A DNA stretch of 64,000 nucleotides, taken from Zhengitettix transpicula. Taxonomy: Eukaryota; Arthropoda; Insecta; Orthoptera; Tetrigidae. A model generated the notes under the pieces. It saw nothing but the letters and a program-made list of their open reading frames with translations, ran no database searches and had not been told where the DNA came from. The stretch spans positions 178,213,432 to 178,277,431 of the forward strand of contig CM073591.1 of the NCBI GenBank assembly GCA_037074705.1. Direction: 5' to 3'. Below, piece by piece: positions 34,460-46,563 of the stretch. Position 1 is the first letter of the stretch. Every line of letters starts with the position of its first letter. The position numbers and the translations under genes are program-made.

Positions 34460-36310
34460 TAGTTCAAAAAAAACCAGAGAGATGTGAGAGCTCTCTGGGA
34501 AGGTTCACCTGCGAGAAATCCTCTCGCAGGCTTACTTTTCATCGCTCTTAGTTTGAGACATGTACACTTCCTTAATACATCCCAGGAAAACTTTATGGCC
34601 ACGAGTAAATGTTACAAAAATTTCTCCACGTAACTTGTGCCAATCTCTTACAGTCGGGTTTAATAAAAAAATTCAAAATTCAAATACAATACATTGTAGT
34701 GTGTTATCTAGATCTGGATTCTTAAATTAGTAATTAAATTAATTATGTTGCAGTTTAATGAACGGACTCTGATGGCTATTATGTCCGGTACATAACCGAT
34801 TGCAGATCTGACAAGGGCAAGACTTCGCCGATGGTTCGAGCAGACGCTGCAATCCCACGTAATTCCAGGAAAACCATAATCTCAAAACAGACTTCCACTA
34901 CAAAACTCAAATCTAGCTCCACTTAAACTAAAAACCAGCTTCTTCAAACTGAAATCTTACTTCTCAAAACTTAAATCAGTTCTTCAAAACATCTCATAAC
35001 AAAAATATAACTTTTCAATAGTCTAATCTAACTAACTCATACTAGAGCCTAACTCAAATCTAAAATTGTAACTTCTGAATACTTGCATCCAACTTCTGAT
35101 AACTAAAATGTAATTTCTCAATACTTGAATATAACTCAAACATAATATTGGAAGTCCTCAATACTTGAATCTAACTCTCACTTGCTCTGCCAGTGCCAGC
35201 TTCATTTACACCTACGTTGTTTCGAATTTCCCCCTACAGGGTCTAGGATTCTGCAGTTTTTTTACCCAATCGGAATTAGACTTAAATCCCCACAAATCTC
35301 AATTTCTTAATTAGCCACACTGTGCCAAAATCATGGTCGTGGGAAGACAAGGTCGCGATGGCCACAATCTGGTCAAACATCTTGTGTGAGCGTGGTAAAA
35401 TCTTGAGGCCCCAGATTTGCCTACACTATAAGGGGTTGTCGCGCCAGGGTTGCTTTCGTATCTCTGAGATTCCCTGAGTACCTGGAAGCGAACATTGACC
35501 CTTGCCAGACAAAGCCGAGAATATCAATTTCTCAAGATATTTTATTTCGTAAAAGAAATAAAAATACATAAATAACAAATAAACTAACCCTCAATTAATT
35601 TATATCGCTTGTGAACACTACAACAATTATTAACACAATTTACACTGCAATTAGTTATATAAGACAAATGAATTTATATTTTGGGCGGTAGCAGATTTAA
35701 TTTTACAATAATATATGTTTAACATCGATATTAATTTAATACAAAATTATGAACATCATACTATCTCTGCGGAGTATAGTGTACCAATTTTACTAATTCG
35801 AAAAGAGCCTGGATTACTGTGCATAAATTAGAAAATTATATTTGGCAAGAGTAAATATTGTGATAGATTCGATCTTACAGTTTCTCGACAAGTCCTCGAT
35901 GGTCTAGTACTGCATTCTTACAGGAAGCCGGGGCGTTATATTTATGTTGCAAGGTGGGGTTATGAATGGTAAAAAATAAGCAACTGAACGTTTAAGGATA
36001 TTTATTGCTAACTATTAATATGACTATTAATATTATATTTACGTGACTGTATATACAAATTATTCGGGTTCACCTCATCGGAGAAACAATCCGATGTCTG
36101 AATTTCAGGGTTTATCGTGGACTTCGATACCCCCTCTAAGCCACGTCAAAGACCGAGACGATCTCTGTACCAGGTTCCAGGAGAACTTATAGCATGCATT
36201 TCCAAGCCGGCAAAGATAAGCTGTTTCCTCAAATAGCGAGCCTGGCTCCTTTCCACGATACTGCGGAGCTCGGGATAGTTAACTCCTATGCGAACTCGCG
36301 AAGAGACTCC
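34460..36310. other. Interior of the large inverted-repeat structure
   Basis: Includes a degenerate short repeat at 34880-35190 (units like AACTTCTCAATACTTGAATC and CTAACTCAAA) and otherwise AT-rich sequence. No open frame with family motifs is present, so if this is a transposon it is non-autonomous. Confidence 0.5.
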
Positions 36311-36527
36311 TCCAATGTTCAACCCTTGCTATCCCTTCCTATGCTATTAAAGGGGAGTAGCCATCAAAACGAATAAACCTAATGAAGCCTGTGACTCTAA
36401 AAAAACAAAACATAAAAAACGGATCCGACACGAACACAAGGGTCTGCGAGGGTTATTCTCTCACAGTCAGAATCATTTAGGAGAGACGGAATGGGCTACC
36501 TTTTCTCCCTCTCCGTTTTGAACAAAG

Positions 36528-36937
36528 GTTCCCACAAGCCGAGGTACCTCGGCCTGTTTTGAGAGGTGTATGTTATGGGGTCACAGACCTTGGGCATGAG
36601 GTAAGAGTTGTTCGTTGTTACCATTGGAACAGACGGCCAACTGCCTCATAAACTGGTCGAGGCACGTAGAAGGGAATGTTGCGACCTCACAGCAAACTCC
36701 TGTCCCGCTATCGGCAGAGCGTGGGTCAAGTACCAAATGCCCGACCTACCTGATGAAGGTTTTCTAGGGTTGGTCCTGCATCACTCTCAGGCGAAATGCC
36801 GGGTAGGATCATCAAACTATAGACCGGGAATCCTAGTTAACCCTTAGCTACTTTCCTTTACCCTTCCGTATCTCTTTCAAATCCCTTCCTATGCTATTAA
36901 AGGCGAGTTACCACCATGTGGATTACTCTCATGTAAA
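36528..36937. repeat. Inverted-repeat arm, right
   Basis: Reverse complement of 34057-34456: GGTTCCCACAAGCCGAGG mirrors CCTCGGCATGTGGGAACC, and ATCCCTTCCTATGCTATTAA mirrors TTAATAGCATAGGAAGGGAT. A partial extra copy of the outer end lies at 36315-36362. Arms and interior together span about 33.6-36.94 kb. Confidence 0.85.
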
Positions 36938-37479
36938 AAAACGCTCCCGCCACTTTCGCCTAGAAAATTCTTATCTCTACGTGGCCTACTTCACCTAATG
37001 TCGAAACTCGCCCTTCACCTCTGCCGACACCATACACCACAGACTCTCTCGACGAACTCTGCTATCCAACTAACTGCTATCCAAATAACTGCTTATAAAT
37101 CCAACCTTTTCAATGGTATTAGGGATATCGGATTGTGAGAATTAGTAATCGTCTGACTTCACACAGTACGAAATAGTAGTTCTATATTTGACTGGAGCGT
37201 GTCCGCACGTTTCTTTCGGACTCTTTTACAATAACAAAGAATTATCTAAATTCAACTTACTCACGCCACACGCCGATTGTTCAAACATTATTTCAAATGC
37301 ATGACCTTTATATACGAGCCGGGTGCCCGGCGTTGTCCGACTATTTATTTACATAATCCCGATAAAGTATTAAATTCTACAATAATCTAATGGACAAAAA
37401 GAGATGTAACCTACCTATCTAGCCCAGAGAGAATGCTAATTTTTCCCGTGACTTTAATGAAAGCATAAATATCCCGATA

Positions 37480-37975
37480 CCAAATATAAAATATACTTTT
37501 CGTACCTTAAGAGTGTCAAAAATACTCTCGATACCATTGAGATACTTACGATATCTTACGAGAATCATAATACGTTCTCAAACTTAAAGGAAAGCGAGTC
37601 GAAGTTTCTTCATGTGCCAAGAGGGTGTACAATACATTCCCGGTATCATTCAGTGGAAAATATTCCCGGTACCTTAAAAGAATCAAAATTATTTTTCATA
37701 CCTTCAGAATAAAAAATACTCATAATACTGGAAGCCTAAGAGAGTGAAAATTACTTTCGGTTTCTAAAGAGAGATAAAAACACTCCCGGTTGTTTAAAAT
37801 ATTAAACAATACGGTACTTTAAGGACAAAAATTCTTCCATTACATTAAGAGAATGAAAAAAGTCCGCGTACCCTAAAAGAGTAAAATGTATTCCCGGTAC
37901 CATAAAGCAGACATACTCCAAATACCTTAAGAGAGTGAAGAATTATCACGGTACCTAAGAGATCCAGTGTTTGTT
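37480..37975. repeat. Degenerate minisatellite, unit about 30-33 bp
   Basis: At least 12 diverged copies of a unit close to CCCGGTACCTTAAGAGAG followed by TGAAAAATACT. Conserved landmarks are GGTACC/CGTACC, TTAAGAG and AAAAATACTC. No coding frame runs through it. Confidence 0.8.
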
Positions 37976-38059
37976 TCATATCGTAACTAGCATCAGTACA
38001 AAATTTGGTAGAATTCGATGCGCATGTTTAAGATTGTATGGAGAGAACTGTTTTCTCCT

Positions 38060-38625
38060 TCCAACCCCACTCCTAGGGGTTGAAGTACAATTCATCCAAC
38101 ACTTTTAATTTCATAATTAAGCTCACAAACATCCATAACCACGGATTCGACTCCAATCTCGGTTGTTTTCGCTTTATTTTTATATAGCCCACCTCCAACT
38201 CTATCCTTAAGGTTGCTCCGTTCCATGCTGAAGGGGGTTGAACTTATACCCAAACAACAGCGGAAGAAACACTATCAATCTCTATTACTATCAATTCTAC
38301 TCCAACCCATATGTATGTTCCGCATACAAATTTACACTCGTGAGGCAAATTTGCCAAGTTTCGTAGACGTTTCTTTCGAAACGAAACAAACACTGTGTGG
38401 GTAAGACACGACTACCTGGGGAAATTTTCAAACATGCTGAAACGGTTGATATTTGTATCTAATAAATATTTGACGGGCCAGTGTCATTGATATCCAGATT
38501 CTGTTTGTGTATAATTTCAACCCATGTCTATATTGGTGAGGAGATCCCTTAGGGGTGGGATTGGACCTGGTTTGGAGTCGAATACGGGGTTATGGATGTC
38601 ACTGAGTTTAATTATGACATTCAAC
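38060..38625. repeat. Inverted repeat of an unclassified dispersed element
   Basis: TTTCATAATTAAGCTCACA, ACATCCATAACC and GGATTCGACTCCAA (38109-38157) are mirrored by TTGGAGTCGAATACGGGG, TTATGGATGTCACTGAG and TTTAATTATGACATT (38571-38624). CCACTCCTAGGGGT and CCCTTAGGGGTGGG also pair. No transposase frame is seen between the arms. Confidence 0.6.
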
Positions 38626-39893
38626 TTGCCGATAATTTGTTCTTAAACCATGCTAAAAATGGGGTGAAAGGGGAAATAAAATTTTCGTGAACAATTTGAA
38701 CACGTGAAACATTTTTGACCAAATTATGTATACATGTTCCTTTTAAAGAGGAAACAATCAACAAAAACTTTGGGGGAAAGACACGAAAACCATCCCGACG
38801 GGCGGGGGTGGAAATTATAAACTTTCAGAATCCGGATTTGGTTGTAATTAAGTCATTAGGTATAGTGGAAGGGAACGGATGTGAAATAATGTTACATAAA
38901 TTATAAAACGAAACGTTTATTGCTGTCTTTTCGGGAGTAACAGAATGACTCAGTTTATTTGTGACATTCATCATGACGGTAAGGTGTTGCTAATGACAAT
39001 GAAAAGCAGCTCTTGTGTGGTTCTGGGTGGAAAGACTTAACATAAATATAATTTATGCAAGTACTTATACTAAATTTGAATATATTTTAGCAATTATTAT
39101 CTTACAAGTTTTTATATATTGAAACATATTACGCGTAACCCCAGTTTCTGATTTACGTTAACCAAGAAAATACGGCAACTTAATTTACCGTATTGTACAT
39201 TAAAATATCGTTTTGGTATGCATGTAATTAAATTAAATGAATGGCTCTTTAATTATTTCATTACCACAACATCCTTATTTGACACAGCCTTAGACGTGAA
39301 GAGCTCTGGAGAATAAGCTCCAGATATTAAGGAAACCGTTACCAGCAAATAGCAGTTCGTTAAGCCGTAATGATTCGCACCCTATAATTTAGTTTCCAGA
39401 GCACGGGCTTTCAAACTGTAGTATACTACATATCTCTTATTTAGTTTTAAGTTTTTTATGTGTTTAGTTTTAAATTTTTCATTCGTTTTATTTGGTTAAG
39501 AAAAGAAAATTTGTAGGCAGCCACAGGTTTCATTTTCAGTGTCTATCTTCGAATTTTGCTAAGGGAATTGACCGATATGGCTTTAATAATAATTATCGCT
39601 GAGGGAGTAAAGATCTGCATGAGATTCATTGGAGTCCAGGAAATGACCCCCGGTCAACCTGAGAGCGGTCCATGTCCACTAGCTGGAGCAGTATCACAAT
39701 TTAGGAATGAATGTATATATTATGTAATTATTTTATATTATATTTAAGTTTTAAACAGGATTTTAAATAATTTCAATTCCTTTTCATAGAAAGCGCCCAT
39801 CCCCTGAAATGTGGTTAACCGGTTAAAACATTAATATTAACTGTTTTTTATAATAAGAAAGTATAAATAAAGATGAGGGTGTTGCCACAAAAG

Positions 39894-39912
39894 TGGCGCC
39901 CTACGTGAGGCT
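39894..39912 (+). promoter_or_regulatory. Primer-binding site of a Gypsy relic
   Basis: TGGCGCCCTACGTGAGG follows GTTGCCACAAAAG and matches the TGGCGCCCAAC-type primer-binding site that comes right after the 5' LTR in many insect Gypsy elements. The LTR should therefore end near 39890. Its left end could not be fixed (no TG-start with matching 3' LTR). Confidence 0.6.
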
Positions 39913-40199
39913 TTGAAAGGAAAATTACACCAATGGATTCATTGGGAGAACAAATTTTCATCCTTTTTACTACAGTTGATTGAAAATCTATCATTATTTC
40001 TTTTCTATATTTTTTGTTTCTTTTATGTGTGTGTGTGATTTGATAATGTGCAATATTAATAGTAATGGTGTGCTAATTTTGTGTTAGATTTTTATTATTG
40101 TTGTGTCCACTAGCAAAGAAAAATTTCCTTCTTTCATAAATGCGTTTTTTTGTAATTACTTTGGGTTTGTGTATTTGTTTCTTCATTTTTTTAAGAGTC

Positions 40200-42295
40200 A
40201 TGAATTGTACAAAGTCCAATACGACTACTACCGATATGAATGGATTGTTTAATTTTATGCATCAATTTCGGGAAATCGTATAAACTAAATAGACAACTTG
40301 AAAGCCTTTAAAGCCGAGGTTAGAGCGGACATGGCCGCATTGAAATCGGAAACGAATGAAAGATTAGGCCAAGTCCAGGCGGAACTAGAATTAGAATAAT
40401 TACAAAATACGCGTAAGGAGACAGGGCAAAAGATCGGAGAGAAATCGCTGAGGGGTTTAAGGATACTCTTGAGCGAGTGAAAGGGATGGAATCACGGCTA
40501 ACAAACAGAAAATGCGGGACAGACCGACCAGAGAAATGGTTTGTTAGCGGTATTATCGACCTTTCTTGCCGAAATTTATCGACAGGAATGAAAATTCACG
40601 GAAACAATTTTAGAGGACCTCCAAACCTACTTCCAAGTGGAAGGAATCCTGGAGAAATACAAAAAGCTAGTGTTCCGACAATGCATCGACGACAGGACAG
40701 CTTGTTGGATGGAAGTAAACCTGGAATCAGTAGACAACTTTGAGGAAGCACAAGGAATTTTTTTTGACGAAGTTCTGGAATCACAATCGACAAACGGAAA
40801 TAATTCGCAAGTTTTACGACGGATGATTTGACAGTTGAAATGACAGGTCGGTGACCGATTGCTTTTTGAATCTAGTGGTTCAGACATTTAGAACGTCCAA
40901 TAGAAGAAAATAGTTTTATTGATTTAATCGCTCTGATTTTCACGCCAGAGATAGGGAGACATTTGGCAAGTAACACGATCCGTAGCTTGGAAGAGGCGAT
41001 AAATTTTTTTACAATTTTCGGAGAATATAGGACGTAAAGAAGAAGAACGGGTTAGAAATTATAATAACGGTAGAAGTTGGCAAACACGCGAAATGGTCCA
41101 ACATAGGCAGTTCGAACCAAGGAGAAATTCAAAATGGCACTCGGAGAGAGTGAACGCGCACAAGAGACGAGGCGAGGGTGTGTAATAGACGAAGAGGACG
41201 CTACTAGCCGCGGAAAATCAAGGTCAGGATTTGGGAAACTAACGGGGGCAATACGCTATGCCACGCCCAATAGCTATTTGCCACAAAATACAAAAATATC
41301 TGCTATCAGGGTAGGTGACATTTATACATCAGGAGACGATACTTTGCAATCAGACAAGGAAGAATTCCCATAACAACAAACTATTGTCAATAAACTTTCA
41401 ATTAAGCGAGGATATTAAGTCGCAGGCCATAGTTAATACTGGCGCTGATGTCAGTTGTGTTAGCGACTGTTCGAGAAACTAAAAAGCGGAGCAATTCTAG
41501 CAAAATTACCTGTTACGAATTTGAAGCTATACGACGCGATAGGCAGAAAACATCGTCGTGAAATGACAGCTATTGTTAAGACTGTCGAACATGAAATGCC
41601 TATTGGTAAAGGGACTGTTGTCAGACGTGCTGGTAGGGGCGGACTGGCTGAGGACTACATGCGCAGTGATTGAATTGGATAGGAAGACTTTGAAAAATAT
41701 GATGCAAGATGGTGGCGGGCCAACGTTCGAGAACGTGTGGAAGTTTGAAGCAGTCACGTGCGATGTTAATAGTATTAAATTAATTCGCGGATGTGAAAAT
41801 GTGGAAGCTCCGACGTTTGAATGAATGAAAGGAAATCGTAGAAGTGAAGAGCGATGGTGGGGAAACTAAGGAAAGCACGGGATAGATACCGAGCATAGCG
41901 GATTTAGAGGAGGTTGGAAATAGAATAACTTGAATTAGTGATCTGGAGGAAAAAAGAGTTTGTCGCCATGGTGCTTGAGAACATGAAGGTGTTTAACAGC
42001 GAACCAGGGAAATTAAAAGATTATGCGCACTATATCGAGACGAACCCGCATACTCCAATCAGGCAAGACTACCCAACAGCGTATGCATCGAGATAAATTG
42101 AGGAAGACGCTGCGATTCTTCTCCTTTTATAGACGTTTCGCATTAAGATTCGTCGAATTGCTTAAGCCGCTATATCATTTGCTAAATAAAGGTGTGTTGT
42201 GGAAGTGGACGTCTGATCTCGATAACGTCCTGAAAAAGCAGTTTTCACATTGCGTATTTTACGGCAACCCACGGACTACAGCACTTTTGTGAAGA
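40200..42295 (+). pseudogene. Eroded Gypsy-type gag-pol
   Basis: The remnant lies downstream of the primer-binding site. A coiled-coil-like gag stretch is visible near 40270-40480 (many Glu/Arg codons, interrupted). At about 41434 the protease motif reads VNTGADVSCV: the catalytic Asp of DTGA is replaced by Asn. At 42098-42245 an RT/RNase H connection block remains: LRFFSFYRRFALRFVELLKP and LLNKGVLWKWTSD. The reverse-transcriptase palm is missing, so there is a large internal deletion. No 3' LTR was recognised downstream. Many stops and shifts mark it as dead. Confidence 0.75.
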
Positions 42296-42448
42296 TGTCC
42301 ACATAATTCTGTTAAATATATGCCTTGTTCTTAATGCGATATTAAGAAGCTATTGTAGATATGTTAATGGGTCACTGGGACATGAGTATTTGAATATATA
42401 ATTACTGCGTTCTGCAAATGTTTACCTGAGATCACCAGCAAGTAGCAA

Positions 42449-42710
42449 GGTAATGCCGGCTACACACATTAAAGCAAACTTGTACAATCTGTTTGCACAA
42501 GCACAGCAAACTTCTCTTCAACACCACACGACACAAGCATAGTTGTGCAAACGCCAGTTTAAACTTGGATGACGACTATGAGTTCATTTTGGATGCATTT
42601 TCTCTGCCCTCAAGAGGAAAACACTAAGGAAGAAATTTAATATATGGTGTAAAGAGTGGTTAGTGAAACGAAAAACATATTCCCATATTAATTTACACAA
42701 CTCAGTTGGA
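42449..42710 (+). pseudogene. PIF/Harbinger transposon relic, 5' end
   Basis: AATGCCGGCTACACACATTA resembles the CCGG-CTACAC start of Harbinger-type elements. About 120 bp later a frame reads CIFSALKRKTLRKKFNIW and CKEWLVKRKTYSHINL, matching the basic N-terminal block that opens HARBI1-type nucleases (KRK..R..WV..WL.KR..YSHINL). The frame then meets decayed sequence and no catalytic part follows. Confidence 0.5.
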
Positions 42711-42719
42711 CATACTAAA

Positions 42720-43627
42720 TGTTGTAACTCACCATCAGTGCAAGTACAAAACACCATTTCAATGTCATTATCCCTTTTATGAACACTTTTTCCTGAATGT
42801 ATAAAACGTAAATATACAGTACTAACAAAATATTTGACACAATCTATTTTGAATAATGATTTTACCTAAAGGATAGAATTATAACGGTAATCTACTTGAG
42901 TAAAAGGTAAAATTTATTATGCAATATTATATCCATCTTTATTTATTATGTACATAAAATAATGTTCACTACTTTAAATCAAATTCACTAAGATATTAAG
43001 TTTCATATCCAATTTTATATCAATTAGTACCTAAATACTAATAAAATTAGCCTGTTTCAGTAAAAAAAAATATAAAAAAATTTCCCCCCCAATTTGTTTC
43101 TCTGATATATTATCACATCTTTAAACTGATAAGACAAAAAAACTCAAGAAATAATAAGGTAGTTAAATTCTATTCACTTCATGGGATTTTCTTTGTATCA
43201 ATTACATTGGAACAGCATTGAATGAAGTACAAATTTAATTTAGTTTAATGTTATAAATATATTAAATTAAGAGTAACTAAAAATAATTATGAAAGGTAGA
43301 GTAACTTGTATTATTTGAACAGATTACCTTAATTCTCAAGAAAGTAAATATAGGAATTTGTATATTACAATTAAATAAACTAATTGAAAAAATTGAGCAA
43401 TGTTGTAAGCTGATTTCAAAATATTTAAAATAAATGAAGCAGAACTTCATATATATATGCAATACACCCACACACAAATATAATGGCCATCATCATATCA
43501 CAAAGTAGTAGTATTTAAAAATCTTTATAATAGAATAGAAAGACATATTCCACTAACACATTCACAATATTTCAATACAGCCCATTTTTTCACCTTGTAT
43601 TCTATTTTCAGAATACTCTTCACAATA
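42720..43627. other. AT-rich region downstream of the RBM5/10-like gene
   Basis: Contains the 3' UTR of the RBM gene (minus strand). AATAAA on that strand (TTTATT on plus) appears near 42950; I cannot tell which poly(A) site is used. Nothing else is recognised. Confidence 0.35.
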
Positions 43628-44635
43628 TCAGCTTGTGCCTATTCCTTGATCTTGCTCTGCTAATTCATGATACCTAGCAAACATAGTTTTCTTTACTCTA
43701 TCTTTATATTTCTCCCCTGGTAACAAGGGACCAGAGTTTGAATCTCTAGTTCCTAGACCTGCTGTGGAACTTCTCAACTCTGTCTGTATTATTGAAGTCC
43801 TGCCCTGATTGGCCTTCCCCAATCCCATGCCTTCCTGCCATCCCATCTTTTGAAGTAGTCTATTTCCCACATTCTCAGAACCAATAGCAGTTTTAGTTGG
43901 ATCTTCAAATGTTGACAAAACAGCTTCTTCTCTGGCTTTCAGGTACTTCTCTTTTAAACTATTTTGAATCGGAACTTTTTCTTCTCCAAATTTTGATCTT
44001 CTTTCCTTAGCACGGTCACGATATTTATTATTACGTTGTTGAGGATCATTTTGATCAAGGCCCCTAACACGATACCATATTTCAAGGTTTTGTCGGTGAA
44101 GGTCTGATAACTGTTGGTGACGAGAAAGTAATTCACGGCTTGAAAACTGGCGTTTACATAATAGGCACGCTAATTGTGCCCAATTAATATGCAAACGCTC
44201 TTCTTGAAGTACATCTTCAATTTCCTCATCTGAATCACTTCCTCCACCATATGCCACCAAGTTTCCACAGACTGTAGCTGGTGTTATATCAGATGTGCTA
44301 AGTGAATGTTCAACATGTGGCGGTGACGGCATTGATTCACGAAATATAAATGAAACTTGCTCATCAAGTGATCGTTCTTTACGTTCTAGAATGGCATACC
44401 CCGCATCAGCAGCTCCTACAGATCTTCCTGTTGTAGATGTTGTAGTAACAGCAGTAGCTTGCTGGTTCTCTTTTTTTTGATTCAACGTTTTTGCCCAACG
44501 TTCCATATCTTTGGCTATTTTTTTTGCTACCTTTACCTTATCTTGTTTACTTTCTTTTGACTTCTTTGTAAAGTCATTATTAGTATTACTGTTTCCAGCA
44601 GAATCTTCTGGAGTAGCTTGCTGCATAAGTTTGTC
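43628..44635 (-). CDS. RBM5: RBM5/RBM10-like splicing regulator, C-terminal exon (C2H2, G-patch)
   Basis: This 336-codon exon ends with TGA at 43628-43630 and begins in phase 0 after TTTGTTTTGAAG. It encodes residues 619-953 of the joined protein. Seen in order: a KIAKDMERWAKTLNQKKEN block (conserved after the OCRE domain in the family), an acidic LVAYGGGSDSDEE block, a C2H2 zinc finger (ACLLCKRQF...HQQLSDLH, about residues 775-798), KYRDRAKERRSKFG, and a G-patch (GNRLLQKMGWQEGMGLG, about 871-914). The G-patch is the module that engages DEAH-box helicases. The end, KKTMFARYHEL, is also conserved. RBM5 and RBM10 are vertebrate paralogues; insects usually have one gene, so either symbol would fit. 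Confidence 0.95.
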   Translation of the reverse strand, partial: DKLMQQATPEDSAGNSNTNNDFTKKSKESKQDKVKVAKKIAKDMERWAKTLNQKKENQQATAVTTTSTTGRSVGAADAGYAILERKERSLDEQVSFIFRESMPSPPHVEHSLSTSDITPATVCGNLVAYGGGSDSDEEIEDVLQEERLHINWAQLACLLCKRQFSSRELLSRHQQLSDLHRQNLEIWYRVRGLDQNDPQQRNNKYRDRAKERRSKFGEEKVPIQNSLKEKYLKAREEAVLSTFEDPTKTAIGSENVGNRLLQKMGWQEGMGLGKANQGRTSIIQTELRSSTAGLGTRDSNSGPLLPGEKYKDRVKKTMFARYHELAEQDQGIGTS

Positions 44636-46563
44636 CTTCAAAACAAAGATGTTATTAATTACAGTGTATTTGTTATGAAAACCAATATAATAATGTATCA
44701 TAAAAATTATATTAAATGAGTATAATTAAATAAATGAATGTGTATAGTGTAATTGATTTAGTAATAAATAGTTTTAACTTGTTTTTGAAGTGACACGGAT
44801 TCAAAATTTGATAAATATAATGATGCCAGAGACATAATCCCTTTATAATGTTAGAAATTATATACATTAGTTTCTAGATTTTTATGAACTCAAAATCTTA
44901 ACTCCAAAACAATTTTAAGGCTTATGTAATTAGGAAATGAAATGAAATATTTACAAAATTTTCTTGTTTTTAGCTGCATAGTAGTTACTAATAATTAAAA
45001 TATATAAATATCATTATGTATTACTTTTCAGAATTTACTTTTTTTCTAAAAAGAATTAGGAAGTGTCAGTAACCTAAAGAATTTATGAAGTGTTCTAACA
45101 AATGACACTTATTGGACCAAAGAAATCAGAGAAAGAATAGTTACGGTAAAGAAAGCTTTTAAAAAGAAATGATTATTATTAACAAGTAATCTGAAATAAA
45201 GACACCTGTAAAATCTAGGAAAATTGTAATGTATTGATTAGTAACTTAAACACATAACTACAATAGAAACTTGGACAAAAAGTAATAGGATTAAATTTTC
45301 AGAACAAATTCTTGAACCGGACCAAATTACTTAATAAAAATGATTGTGTCAAGTACACACAATAGTGTACAGTGCTTTTCCCATACAGACTAATCTGGCA
45401 AATAGACAGGTTGTATGACAAAAATACTGGACAACTTGCTTTCTACCCAGCCTATAACATTAAAAATTAAACTTTTGATAACACAACTTACTTTGATTAA
45501 TACTTTCTAACTTTATTAAAGGTAACTATTTAATAAATGTTTCTTATTACTGTACTGAGGCAAATGTGTAATGCATTTGTTGTCATCCAACGTGGCAAAG
45601 AGAAGAGCAGGTAGCACATATCTACTTGTGTTATGAGAAACATACTTGAAATGTCATTTTATTATAGAGAATTATTTTTTTAGCTAGGTTATATAGTTGA
45701 GTGTCTTGTTGCCAAACTTTAACTATCCTAAAATCCATATATAAAACAACGGTCTCTGAATGACTAGTTTAAAAGATTCTAAACAGAAGTGTGATTTAAT
45801 TCATTGGGCAAACAGTATGAACAATGCACAAAAACCATCTGTGGATAATTCTCATTGATAATAGGACACCATATGGTAAAAAACTGAGTTTCTGGATAAT
45901 ATTAACAGATTAACAAGTTGTAATGAAAGAATCTATCCATATCAGCATATTTGTTCTTCCTGGTACAGAGCCACTCTCTTTTGTAACAACTGACAAAGGC
46001 TCTCAGTAATGAGTGGATATTTAAGACGGGTGGTTTGGAGTACCCTAAGACACTTTTATGAATATGCTAGGGACTTTAAGCAGACATTTATTCTAAACTT
46101 TTTTAAAAATTGATTACAGATGTTACATTTATTTCTTGGATTAACAAAGAACAATATACACAAATATTTCATAGCATTATCATTAATTCATTTAAGTATC
46201 ATCCTACAGTAGTGCTATCAATATAAGTTTATATAGCTGACTGGCACTTCTACAAATGTTCTTAACTATCAAATGTCATCTTGCCTATAAAGCTGTATAA
46301 ACTCAATTTCAATCAAAGTTATGTATCCCTTAAATACTTAATTTTCAAAATTGAAGTAAATATAGGCACTGTAGCCTAACAAACAGAAAAAAGCATCAGG
46401 ATAGTGCAATTATTAAGAGAAACACATTAAGTAATTATTAACAAAATTGGAAAAATTTCATTCTAATTATGAGCCAACATACAAATCCTTAGATTTTGAA
46501 ATATAAATAAGAAATTTTAGCATTTATAAGAATAATTACTTGGGAAAGTATAATAATAAATAC
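44636..46563 (-). other. Intron of the RBM5/10-like gene
   Basis: A 1.93-kb AT-rich intron with donor GAG|GTATTT (46558-46564) and acceptor TTTTGAAG|GAC (44636), phase 0. No repeat or coding segment was recognised inside. Confidence 0.85.

Noticed and set aside
33818..34462. Open frames over the GC-rich units at 33.8-34.5 kb and 36.6 kb
   Set aside because: They arise from the inverted-repeat arms, occur in several frames and orientations, and end at arm boundaries.
40596..40887. Overlapping open frames on both strands around 40.5-40.9 kb
   Set aside because: They lie within the eroded Gypsy gag and have no conserved motif of their own.
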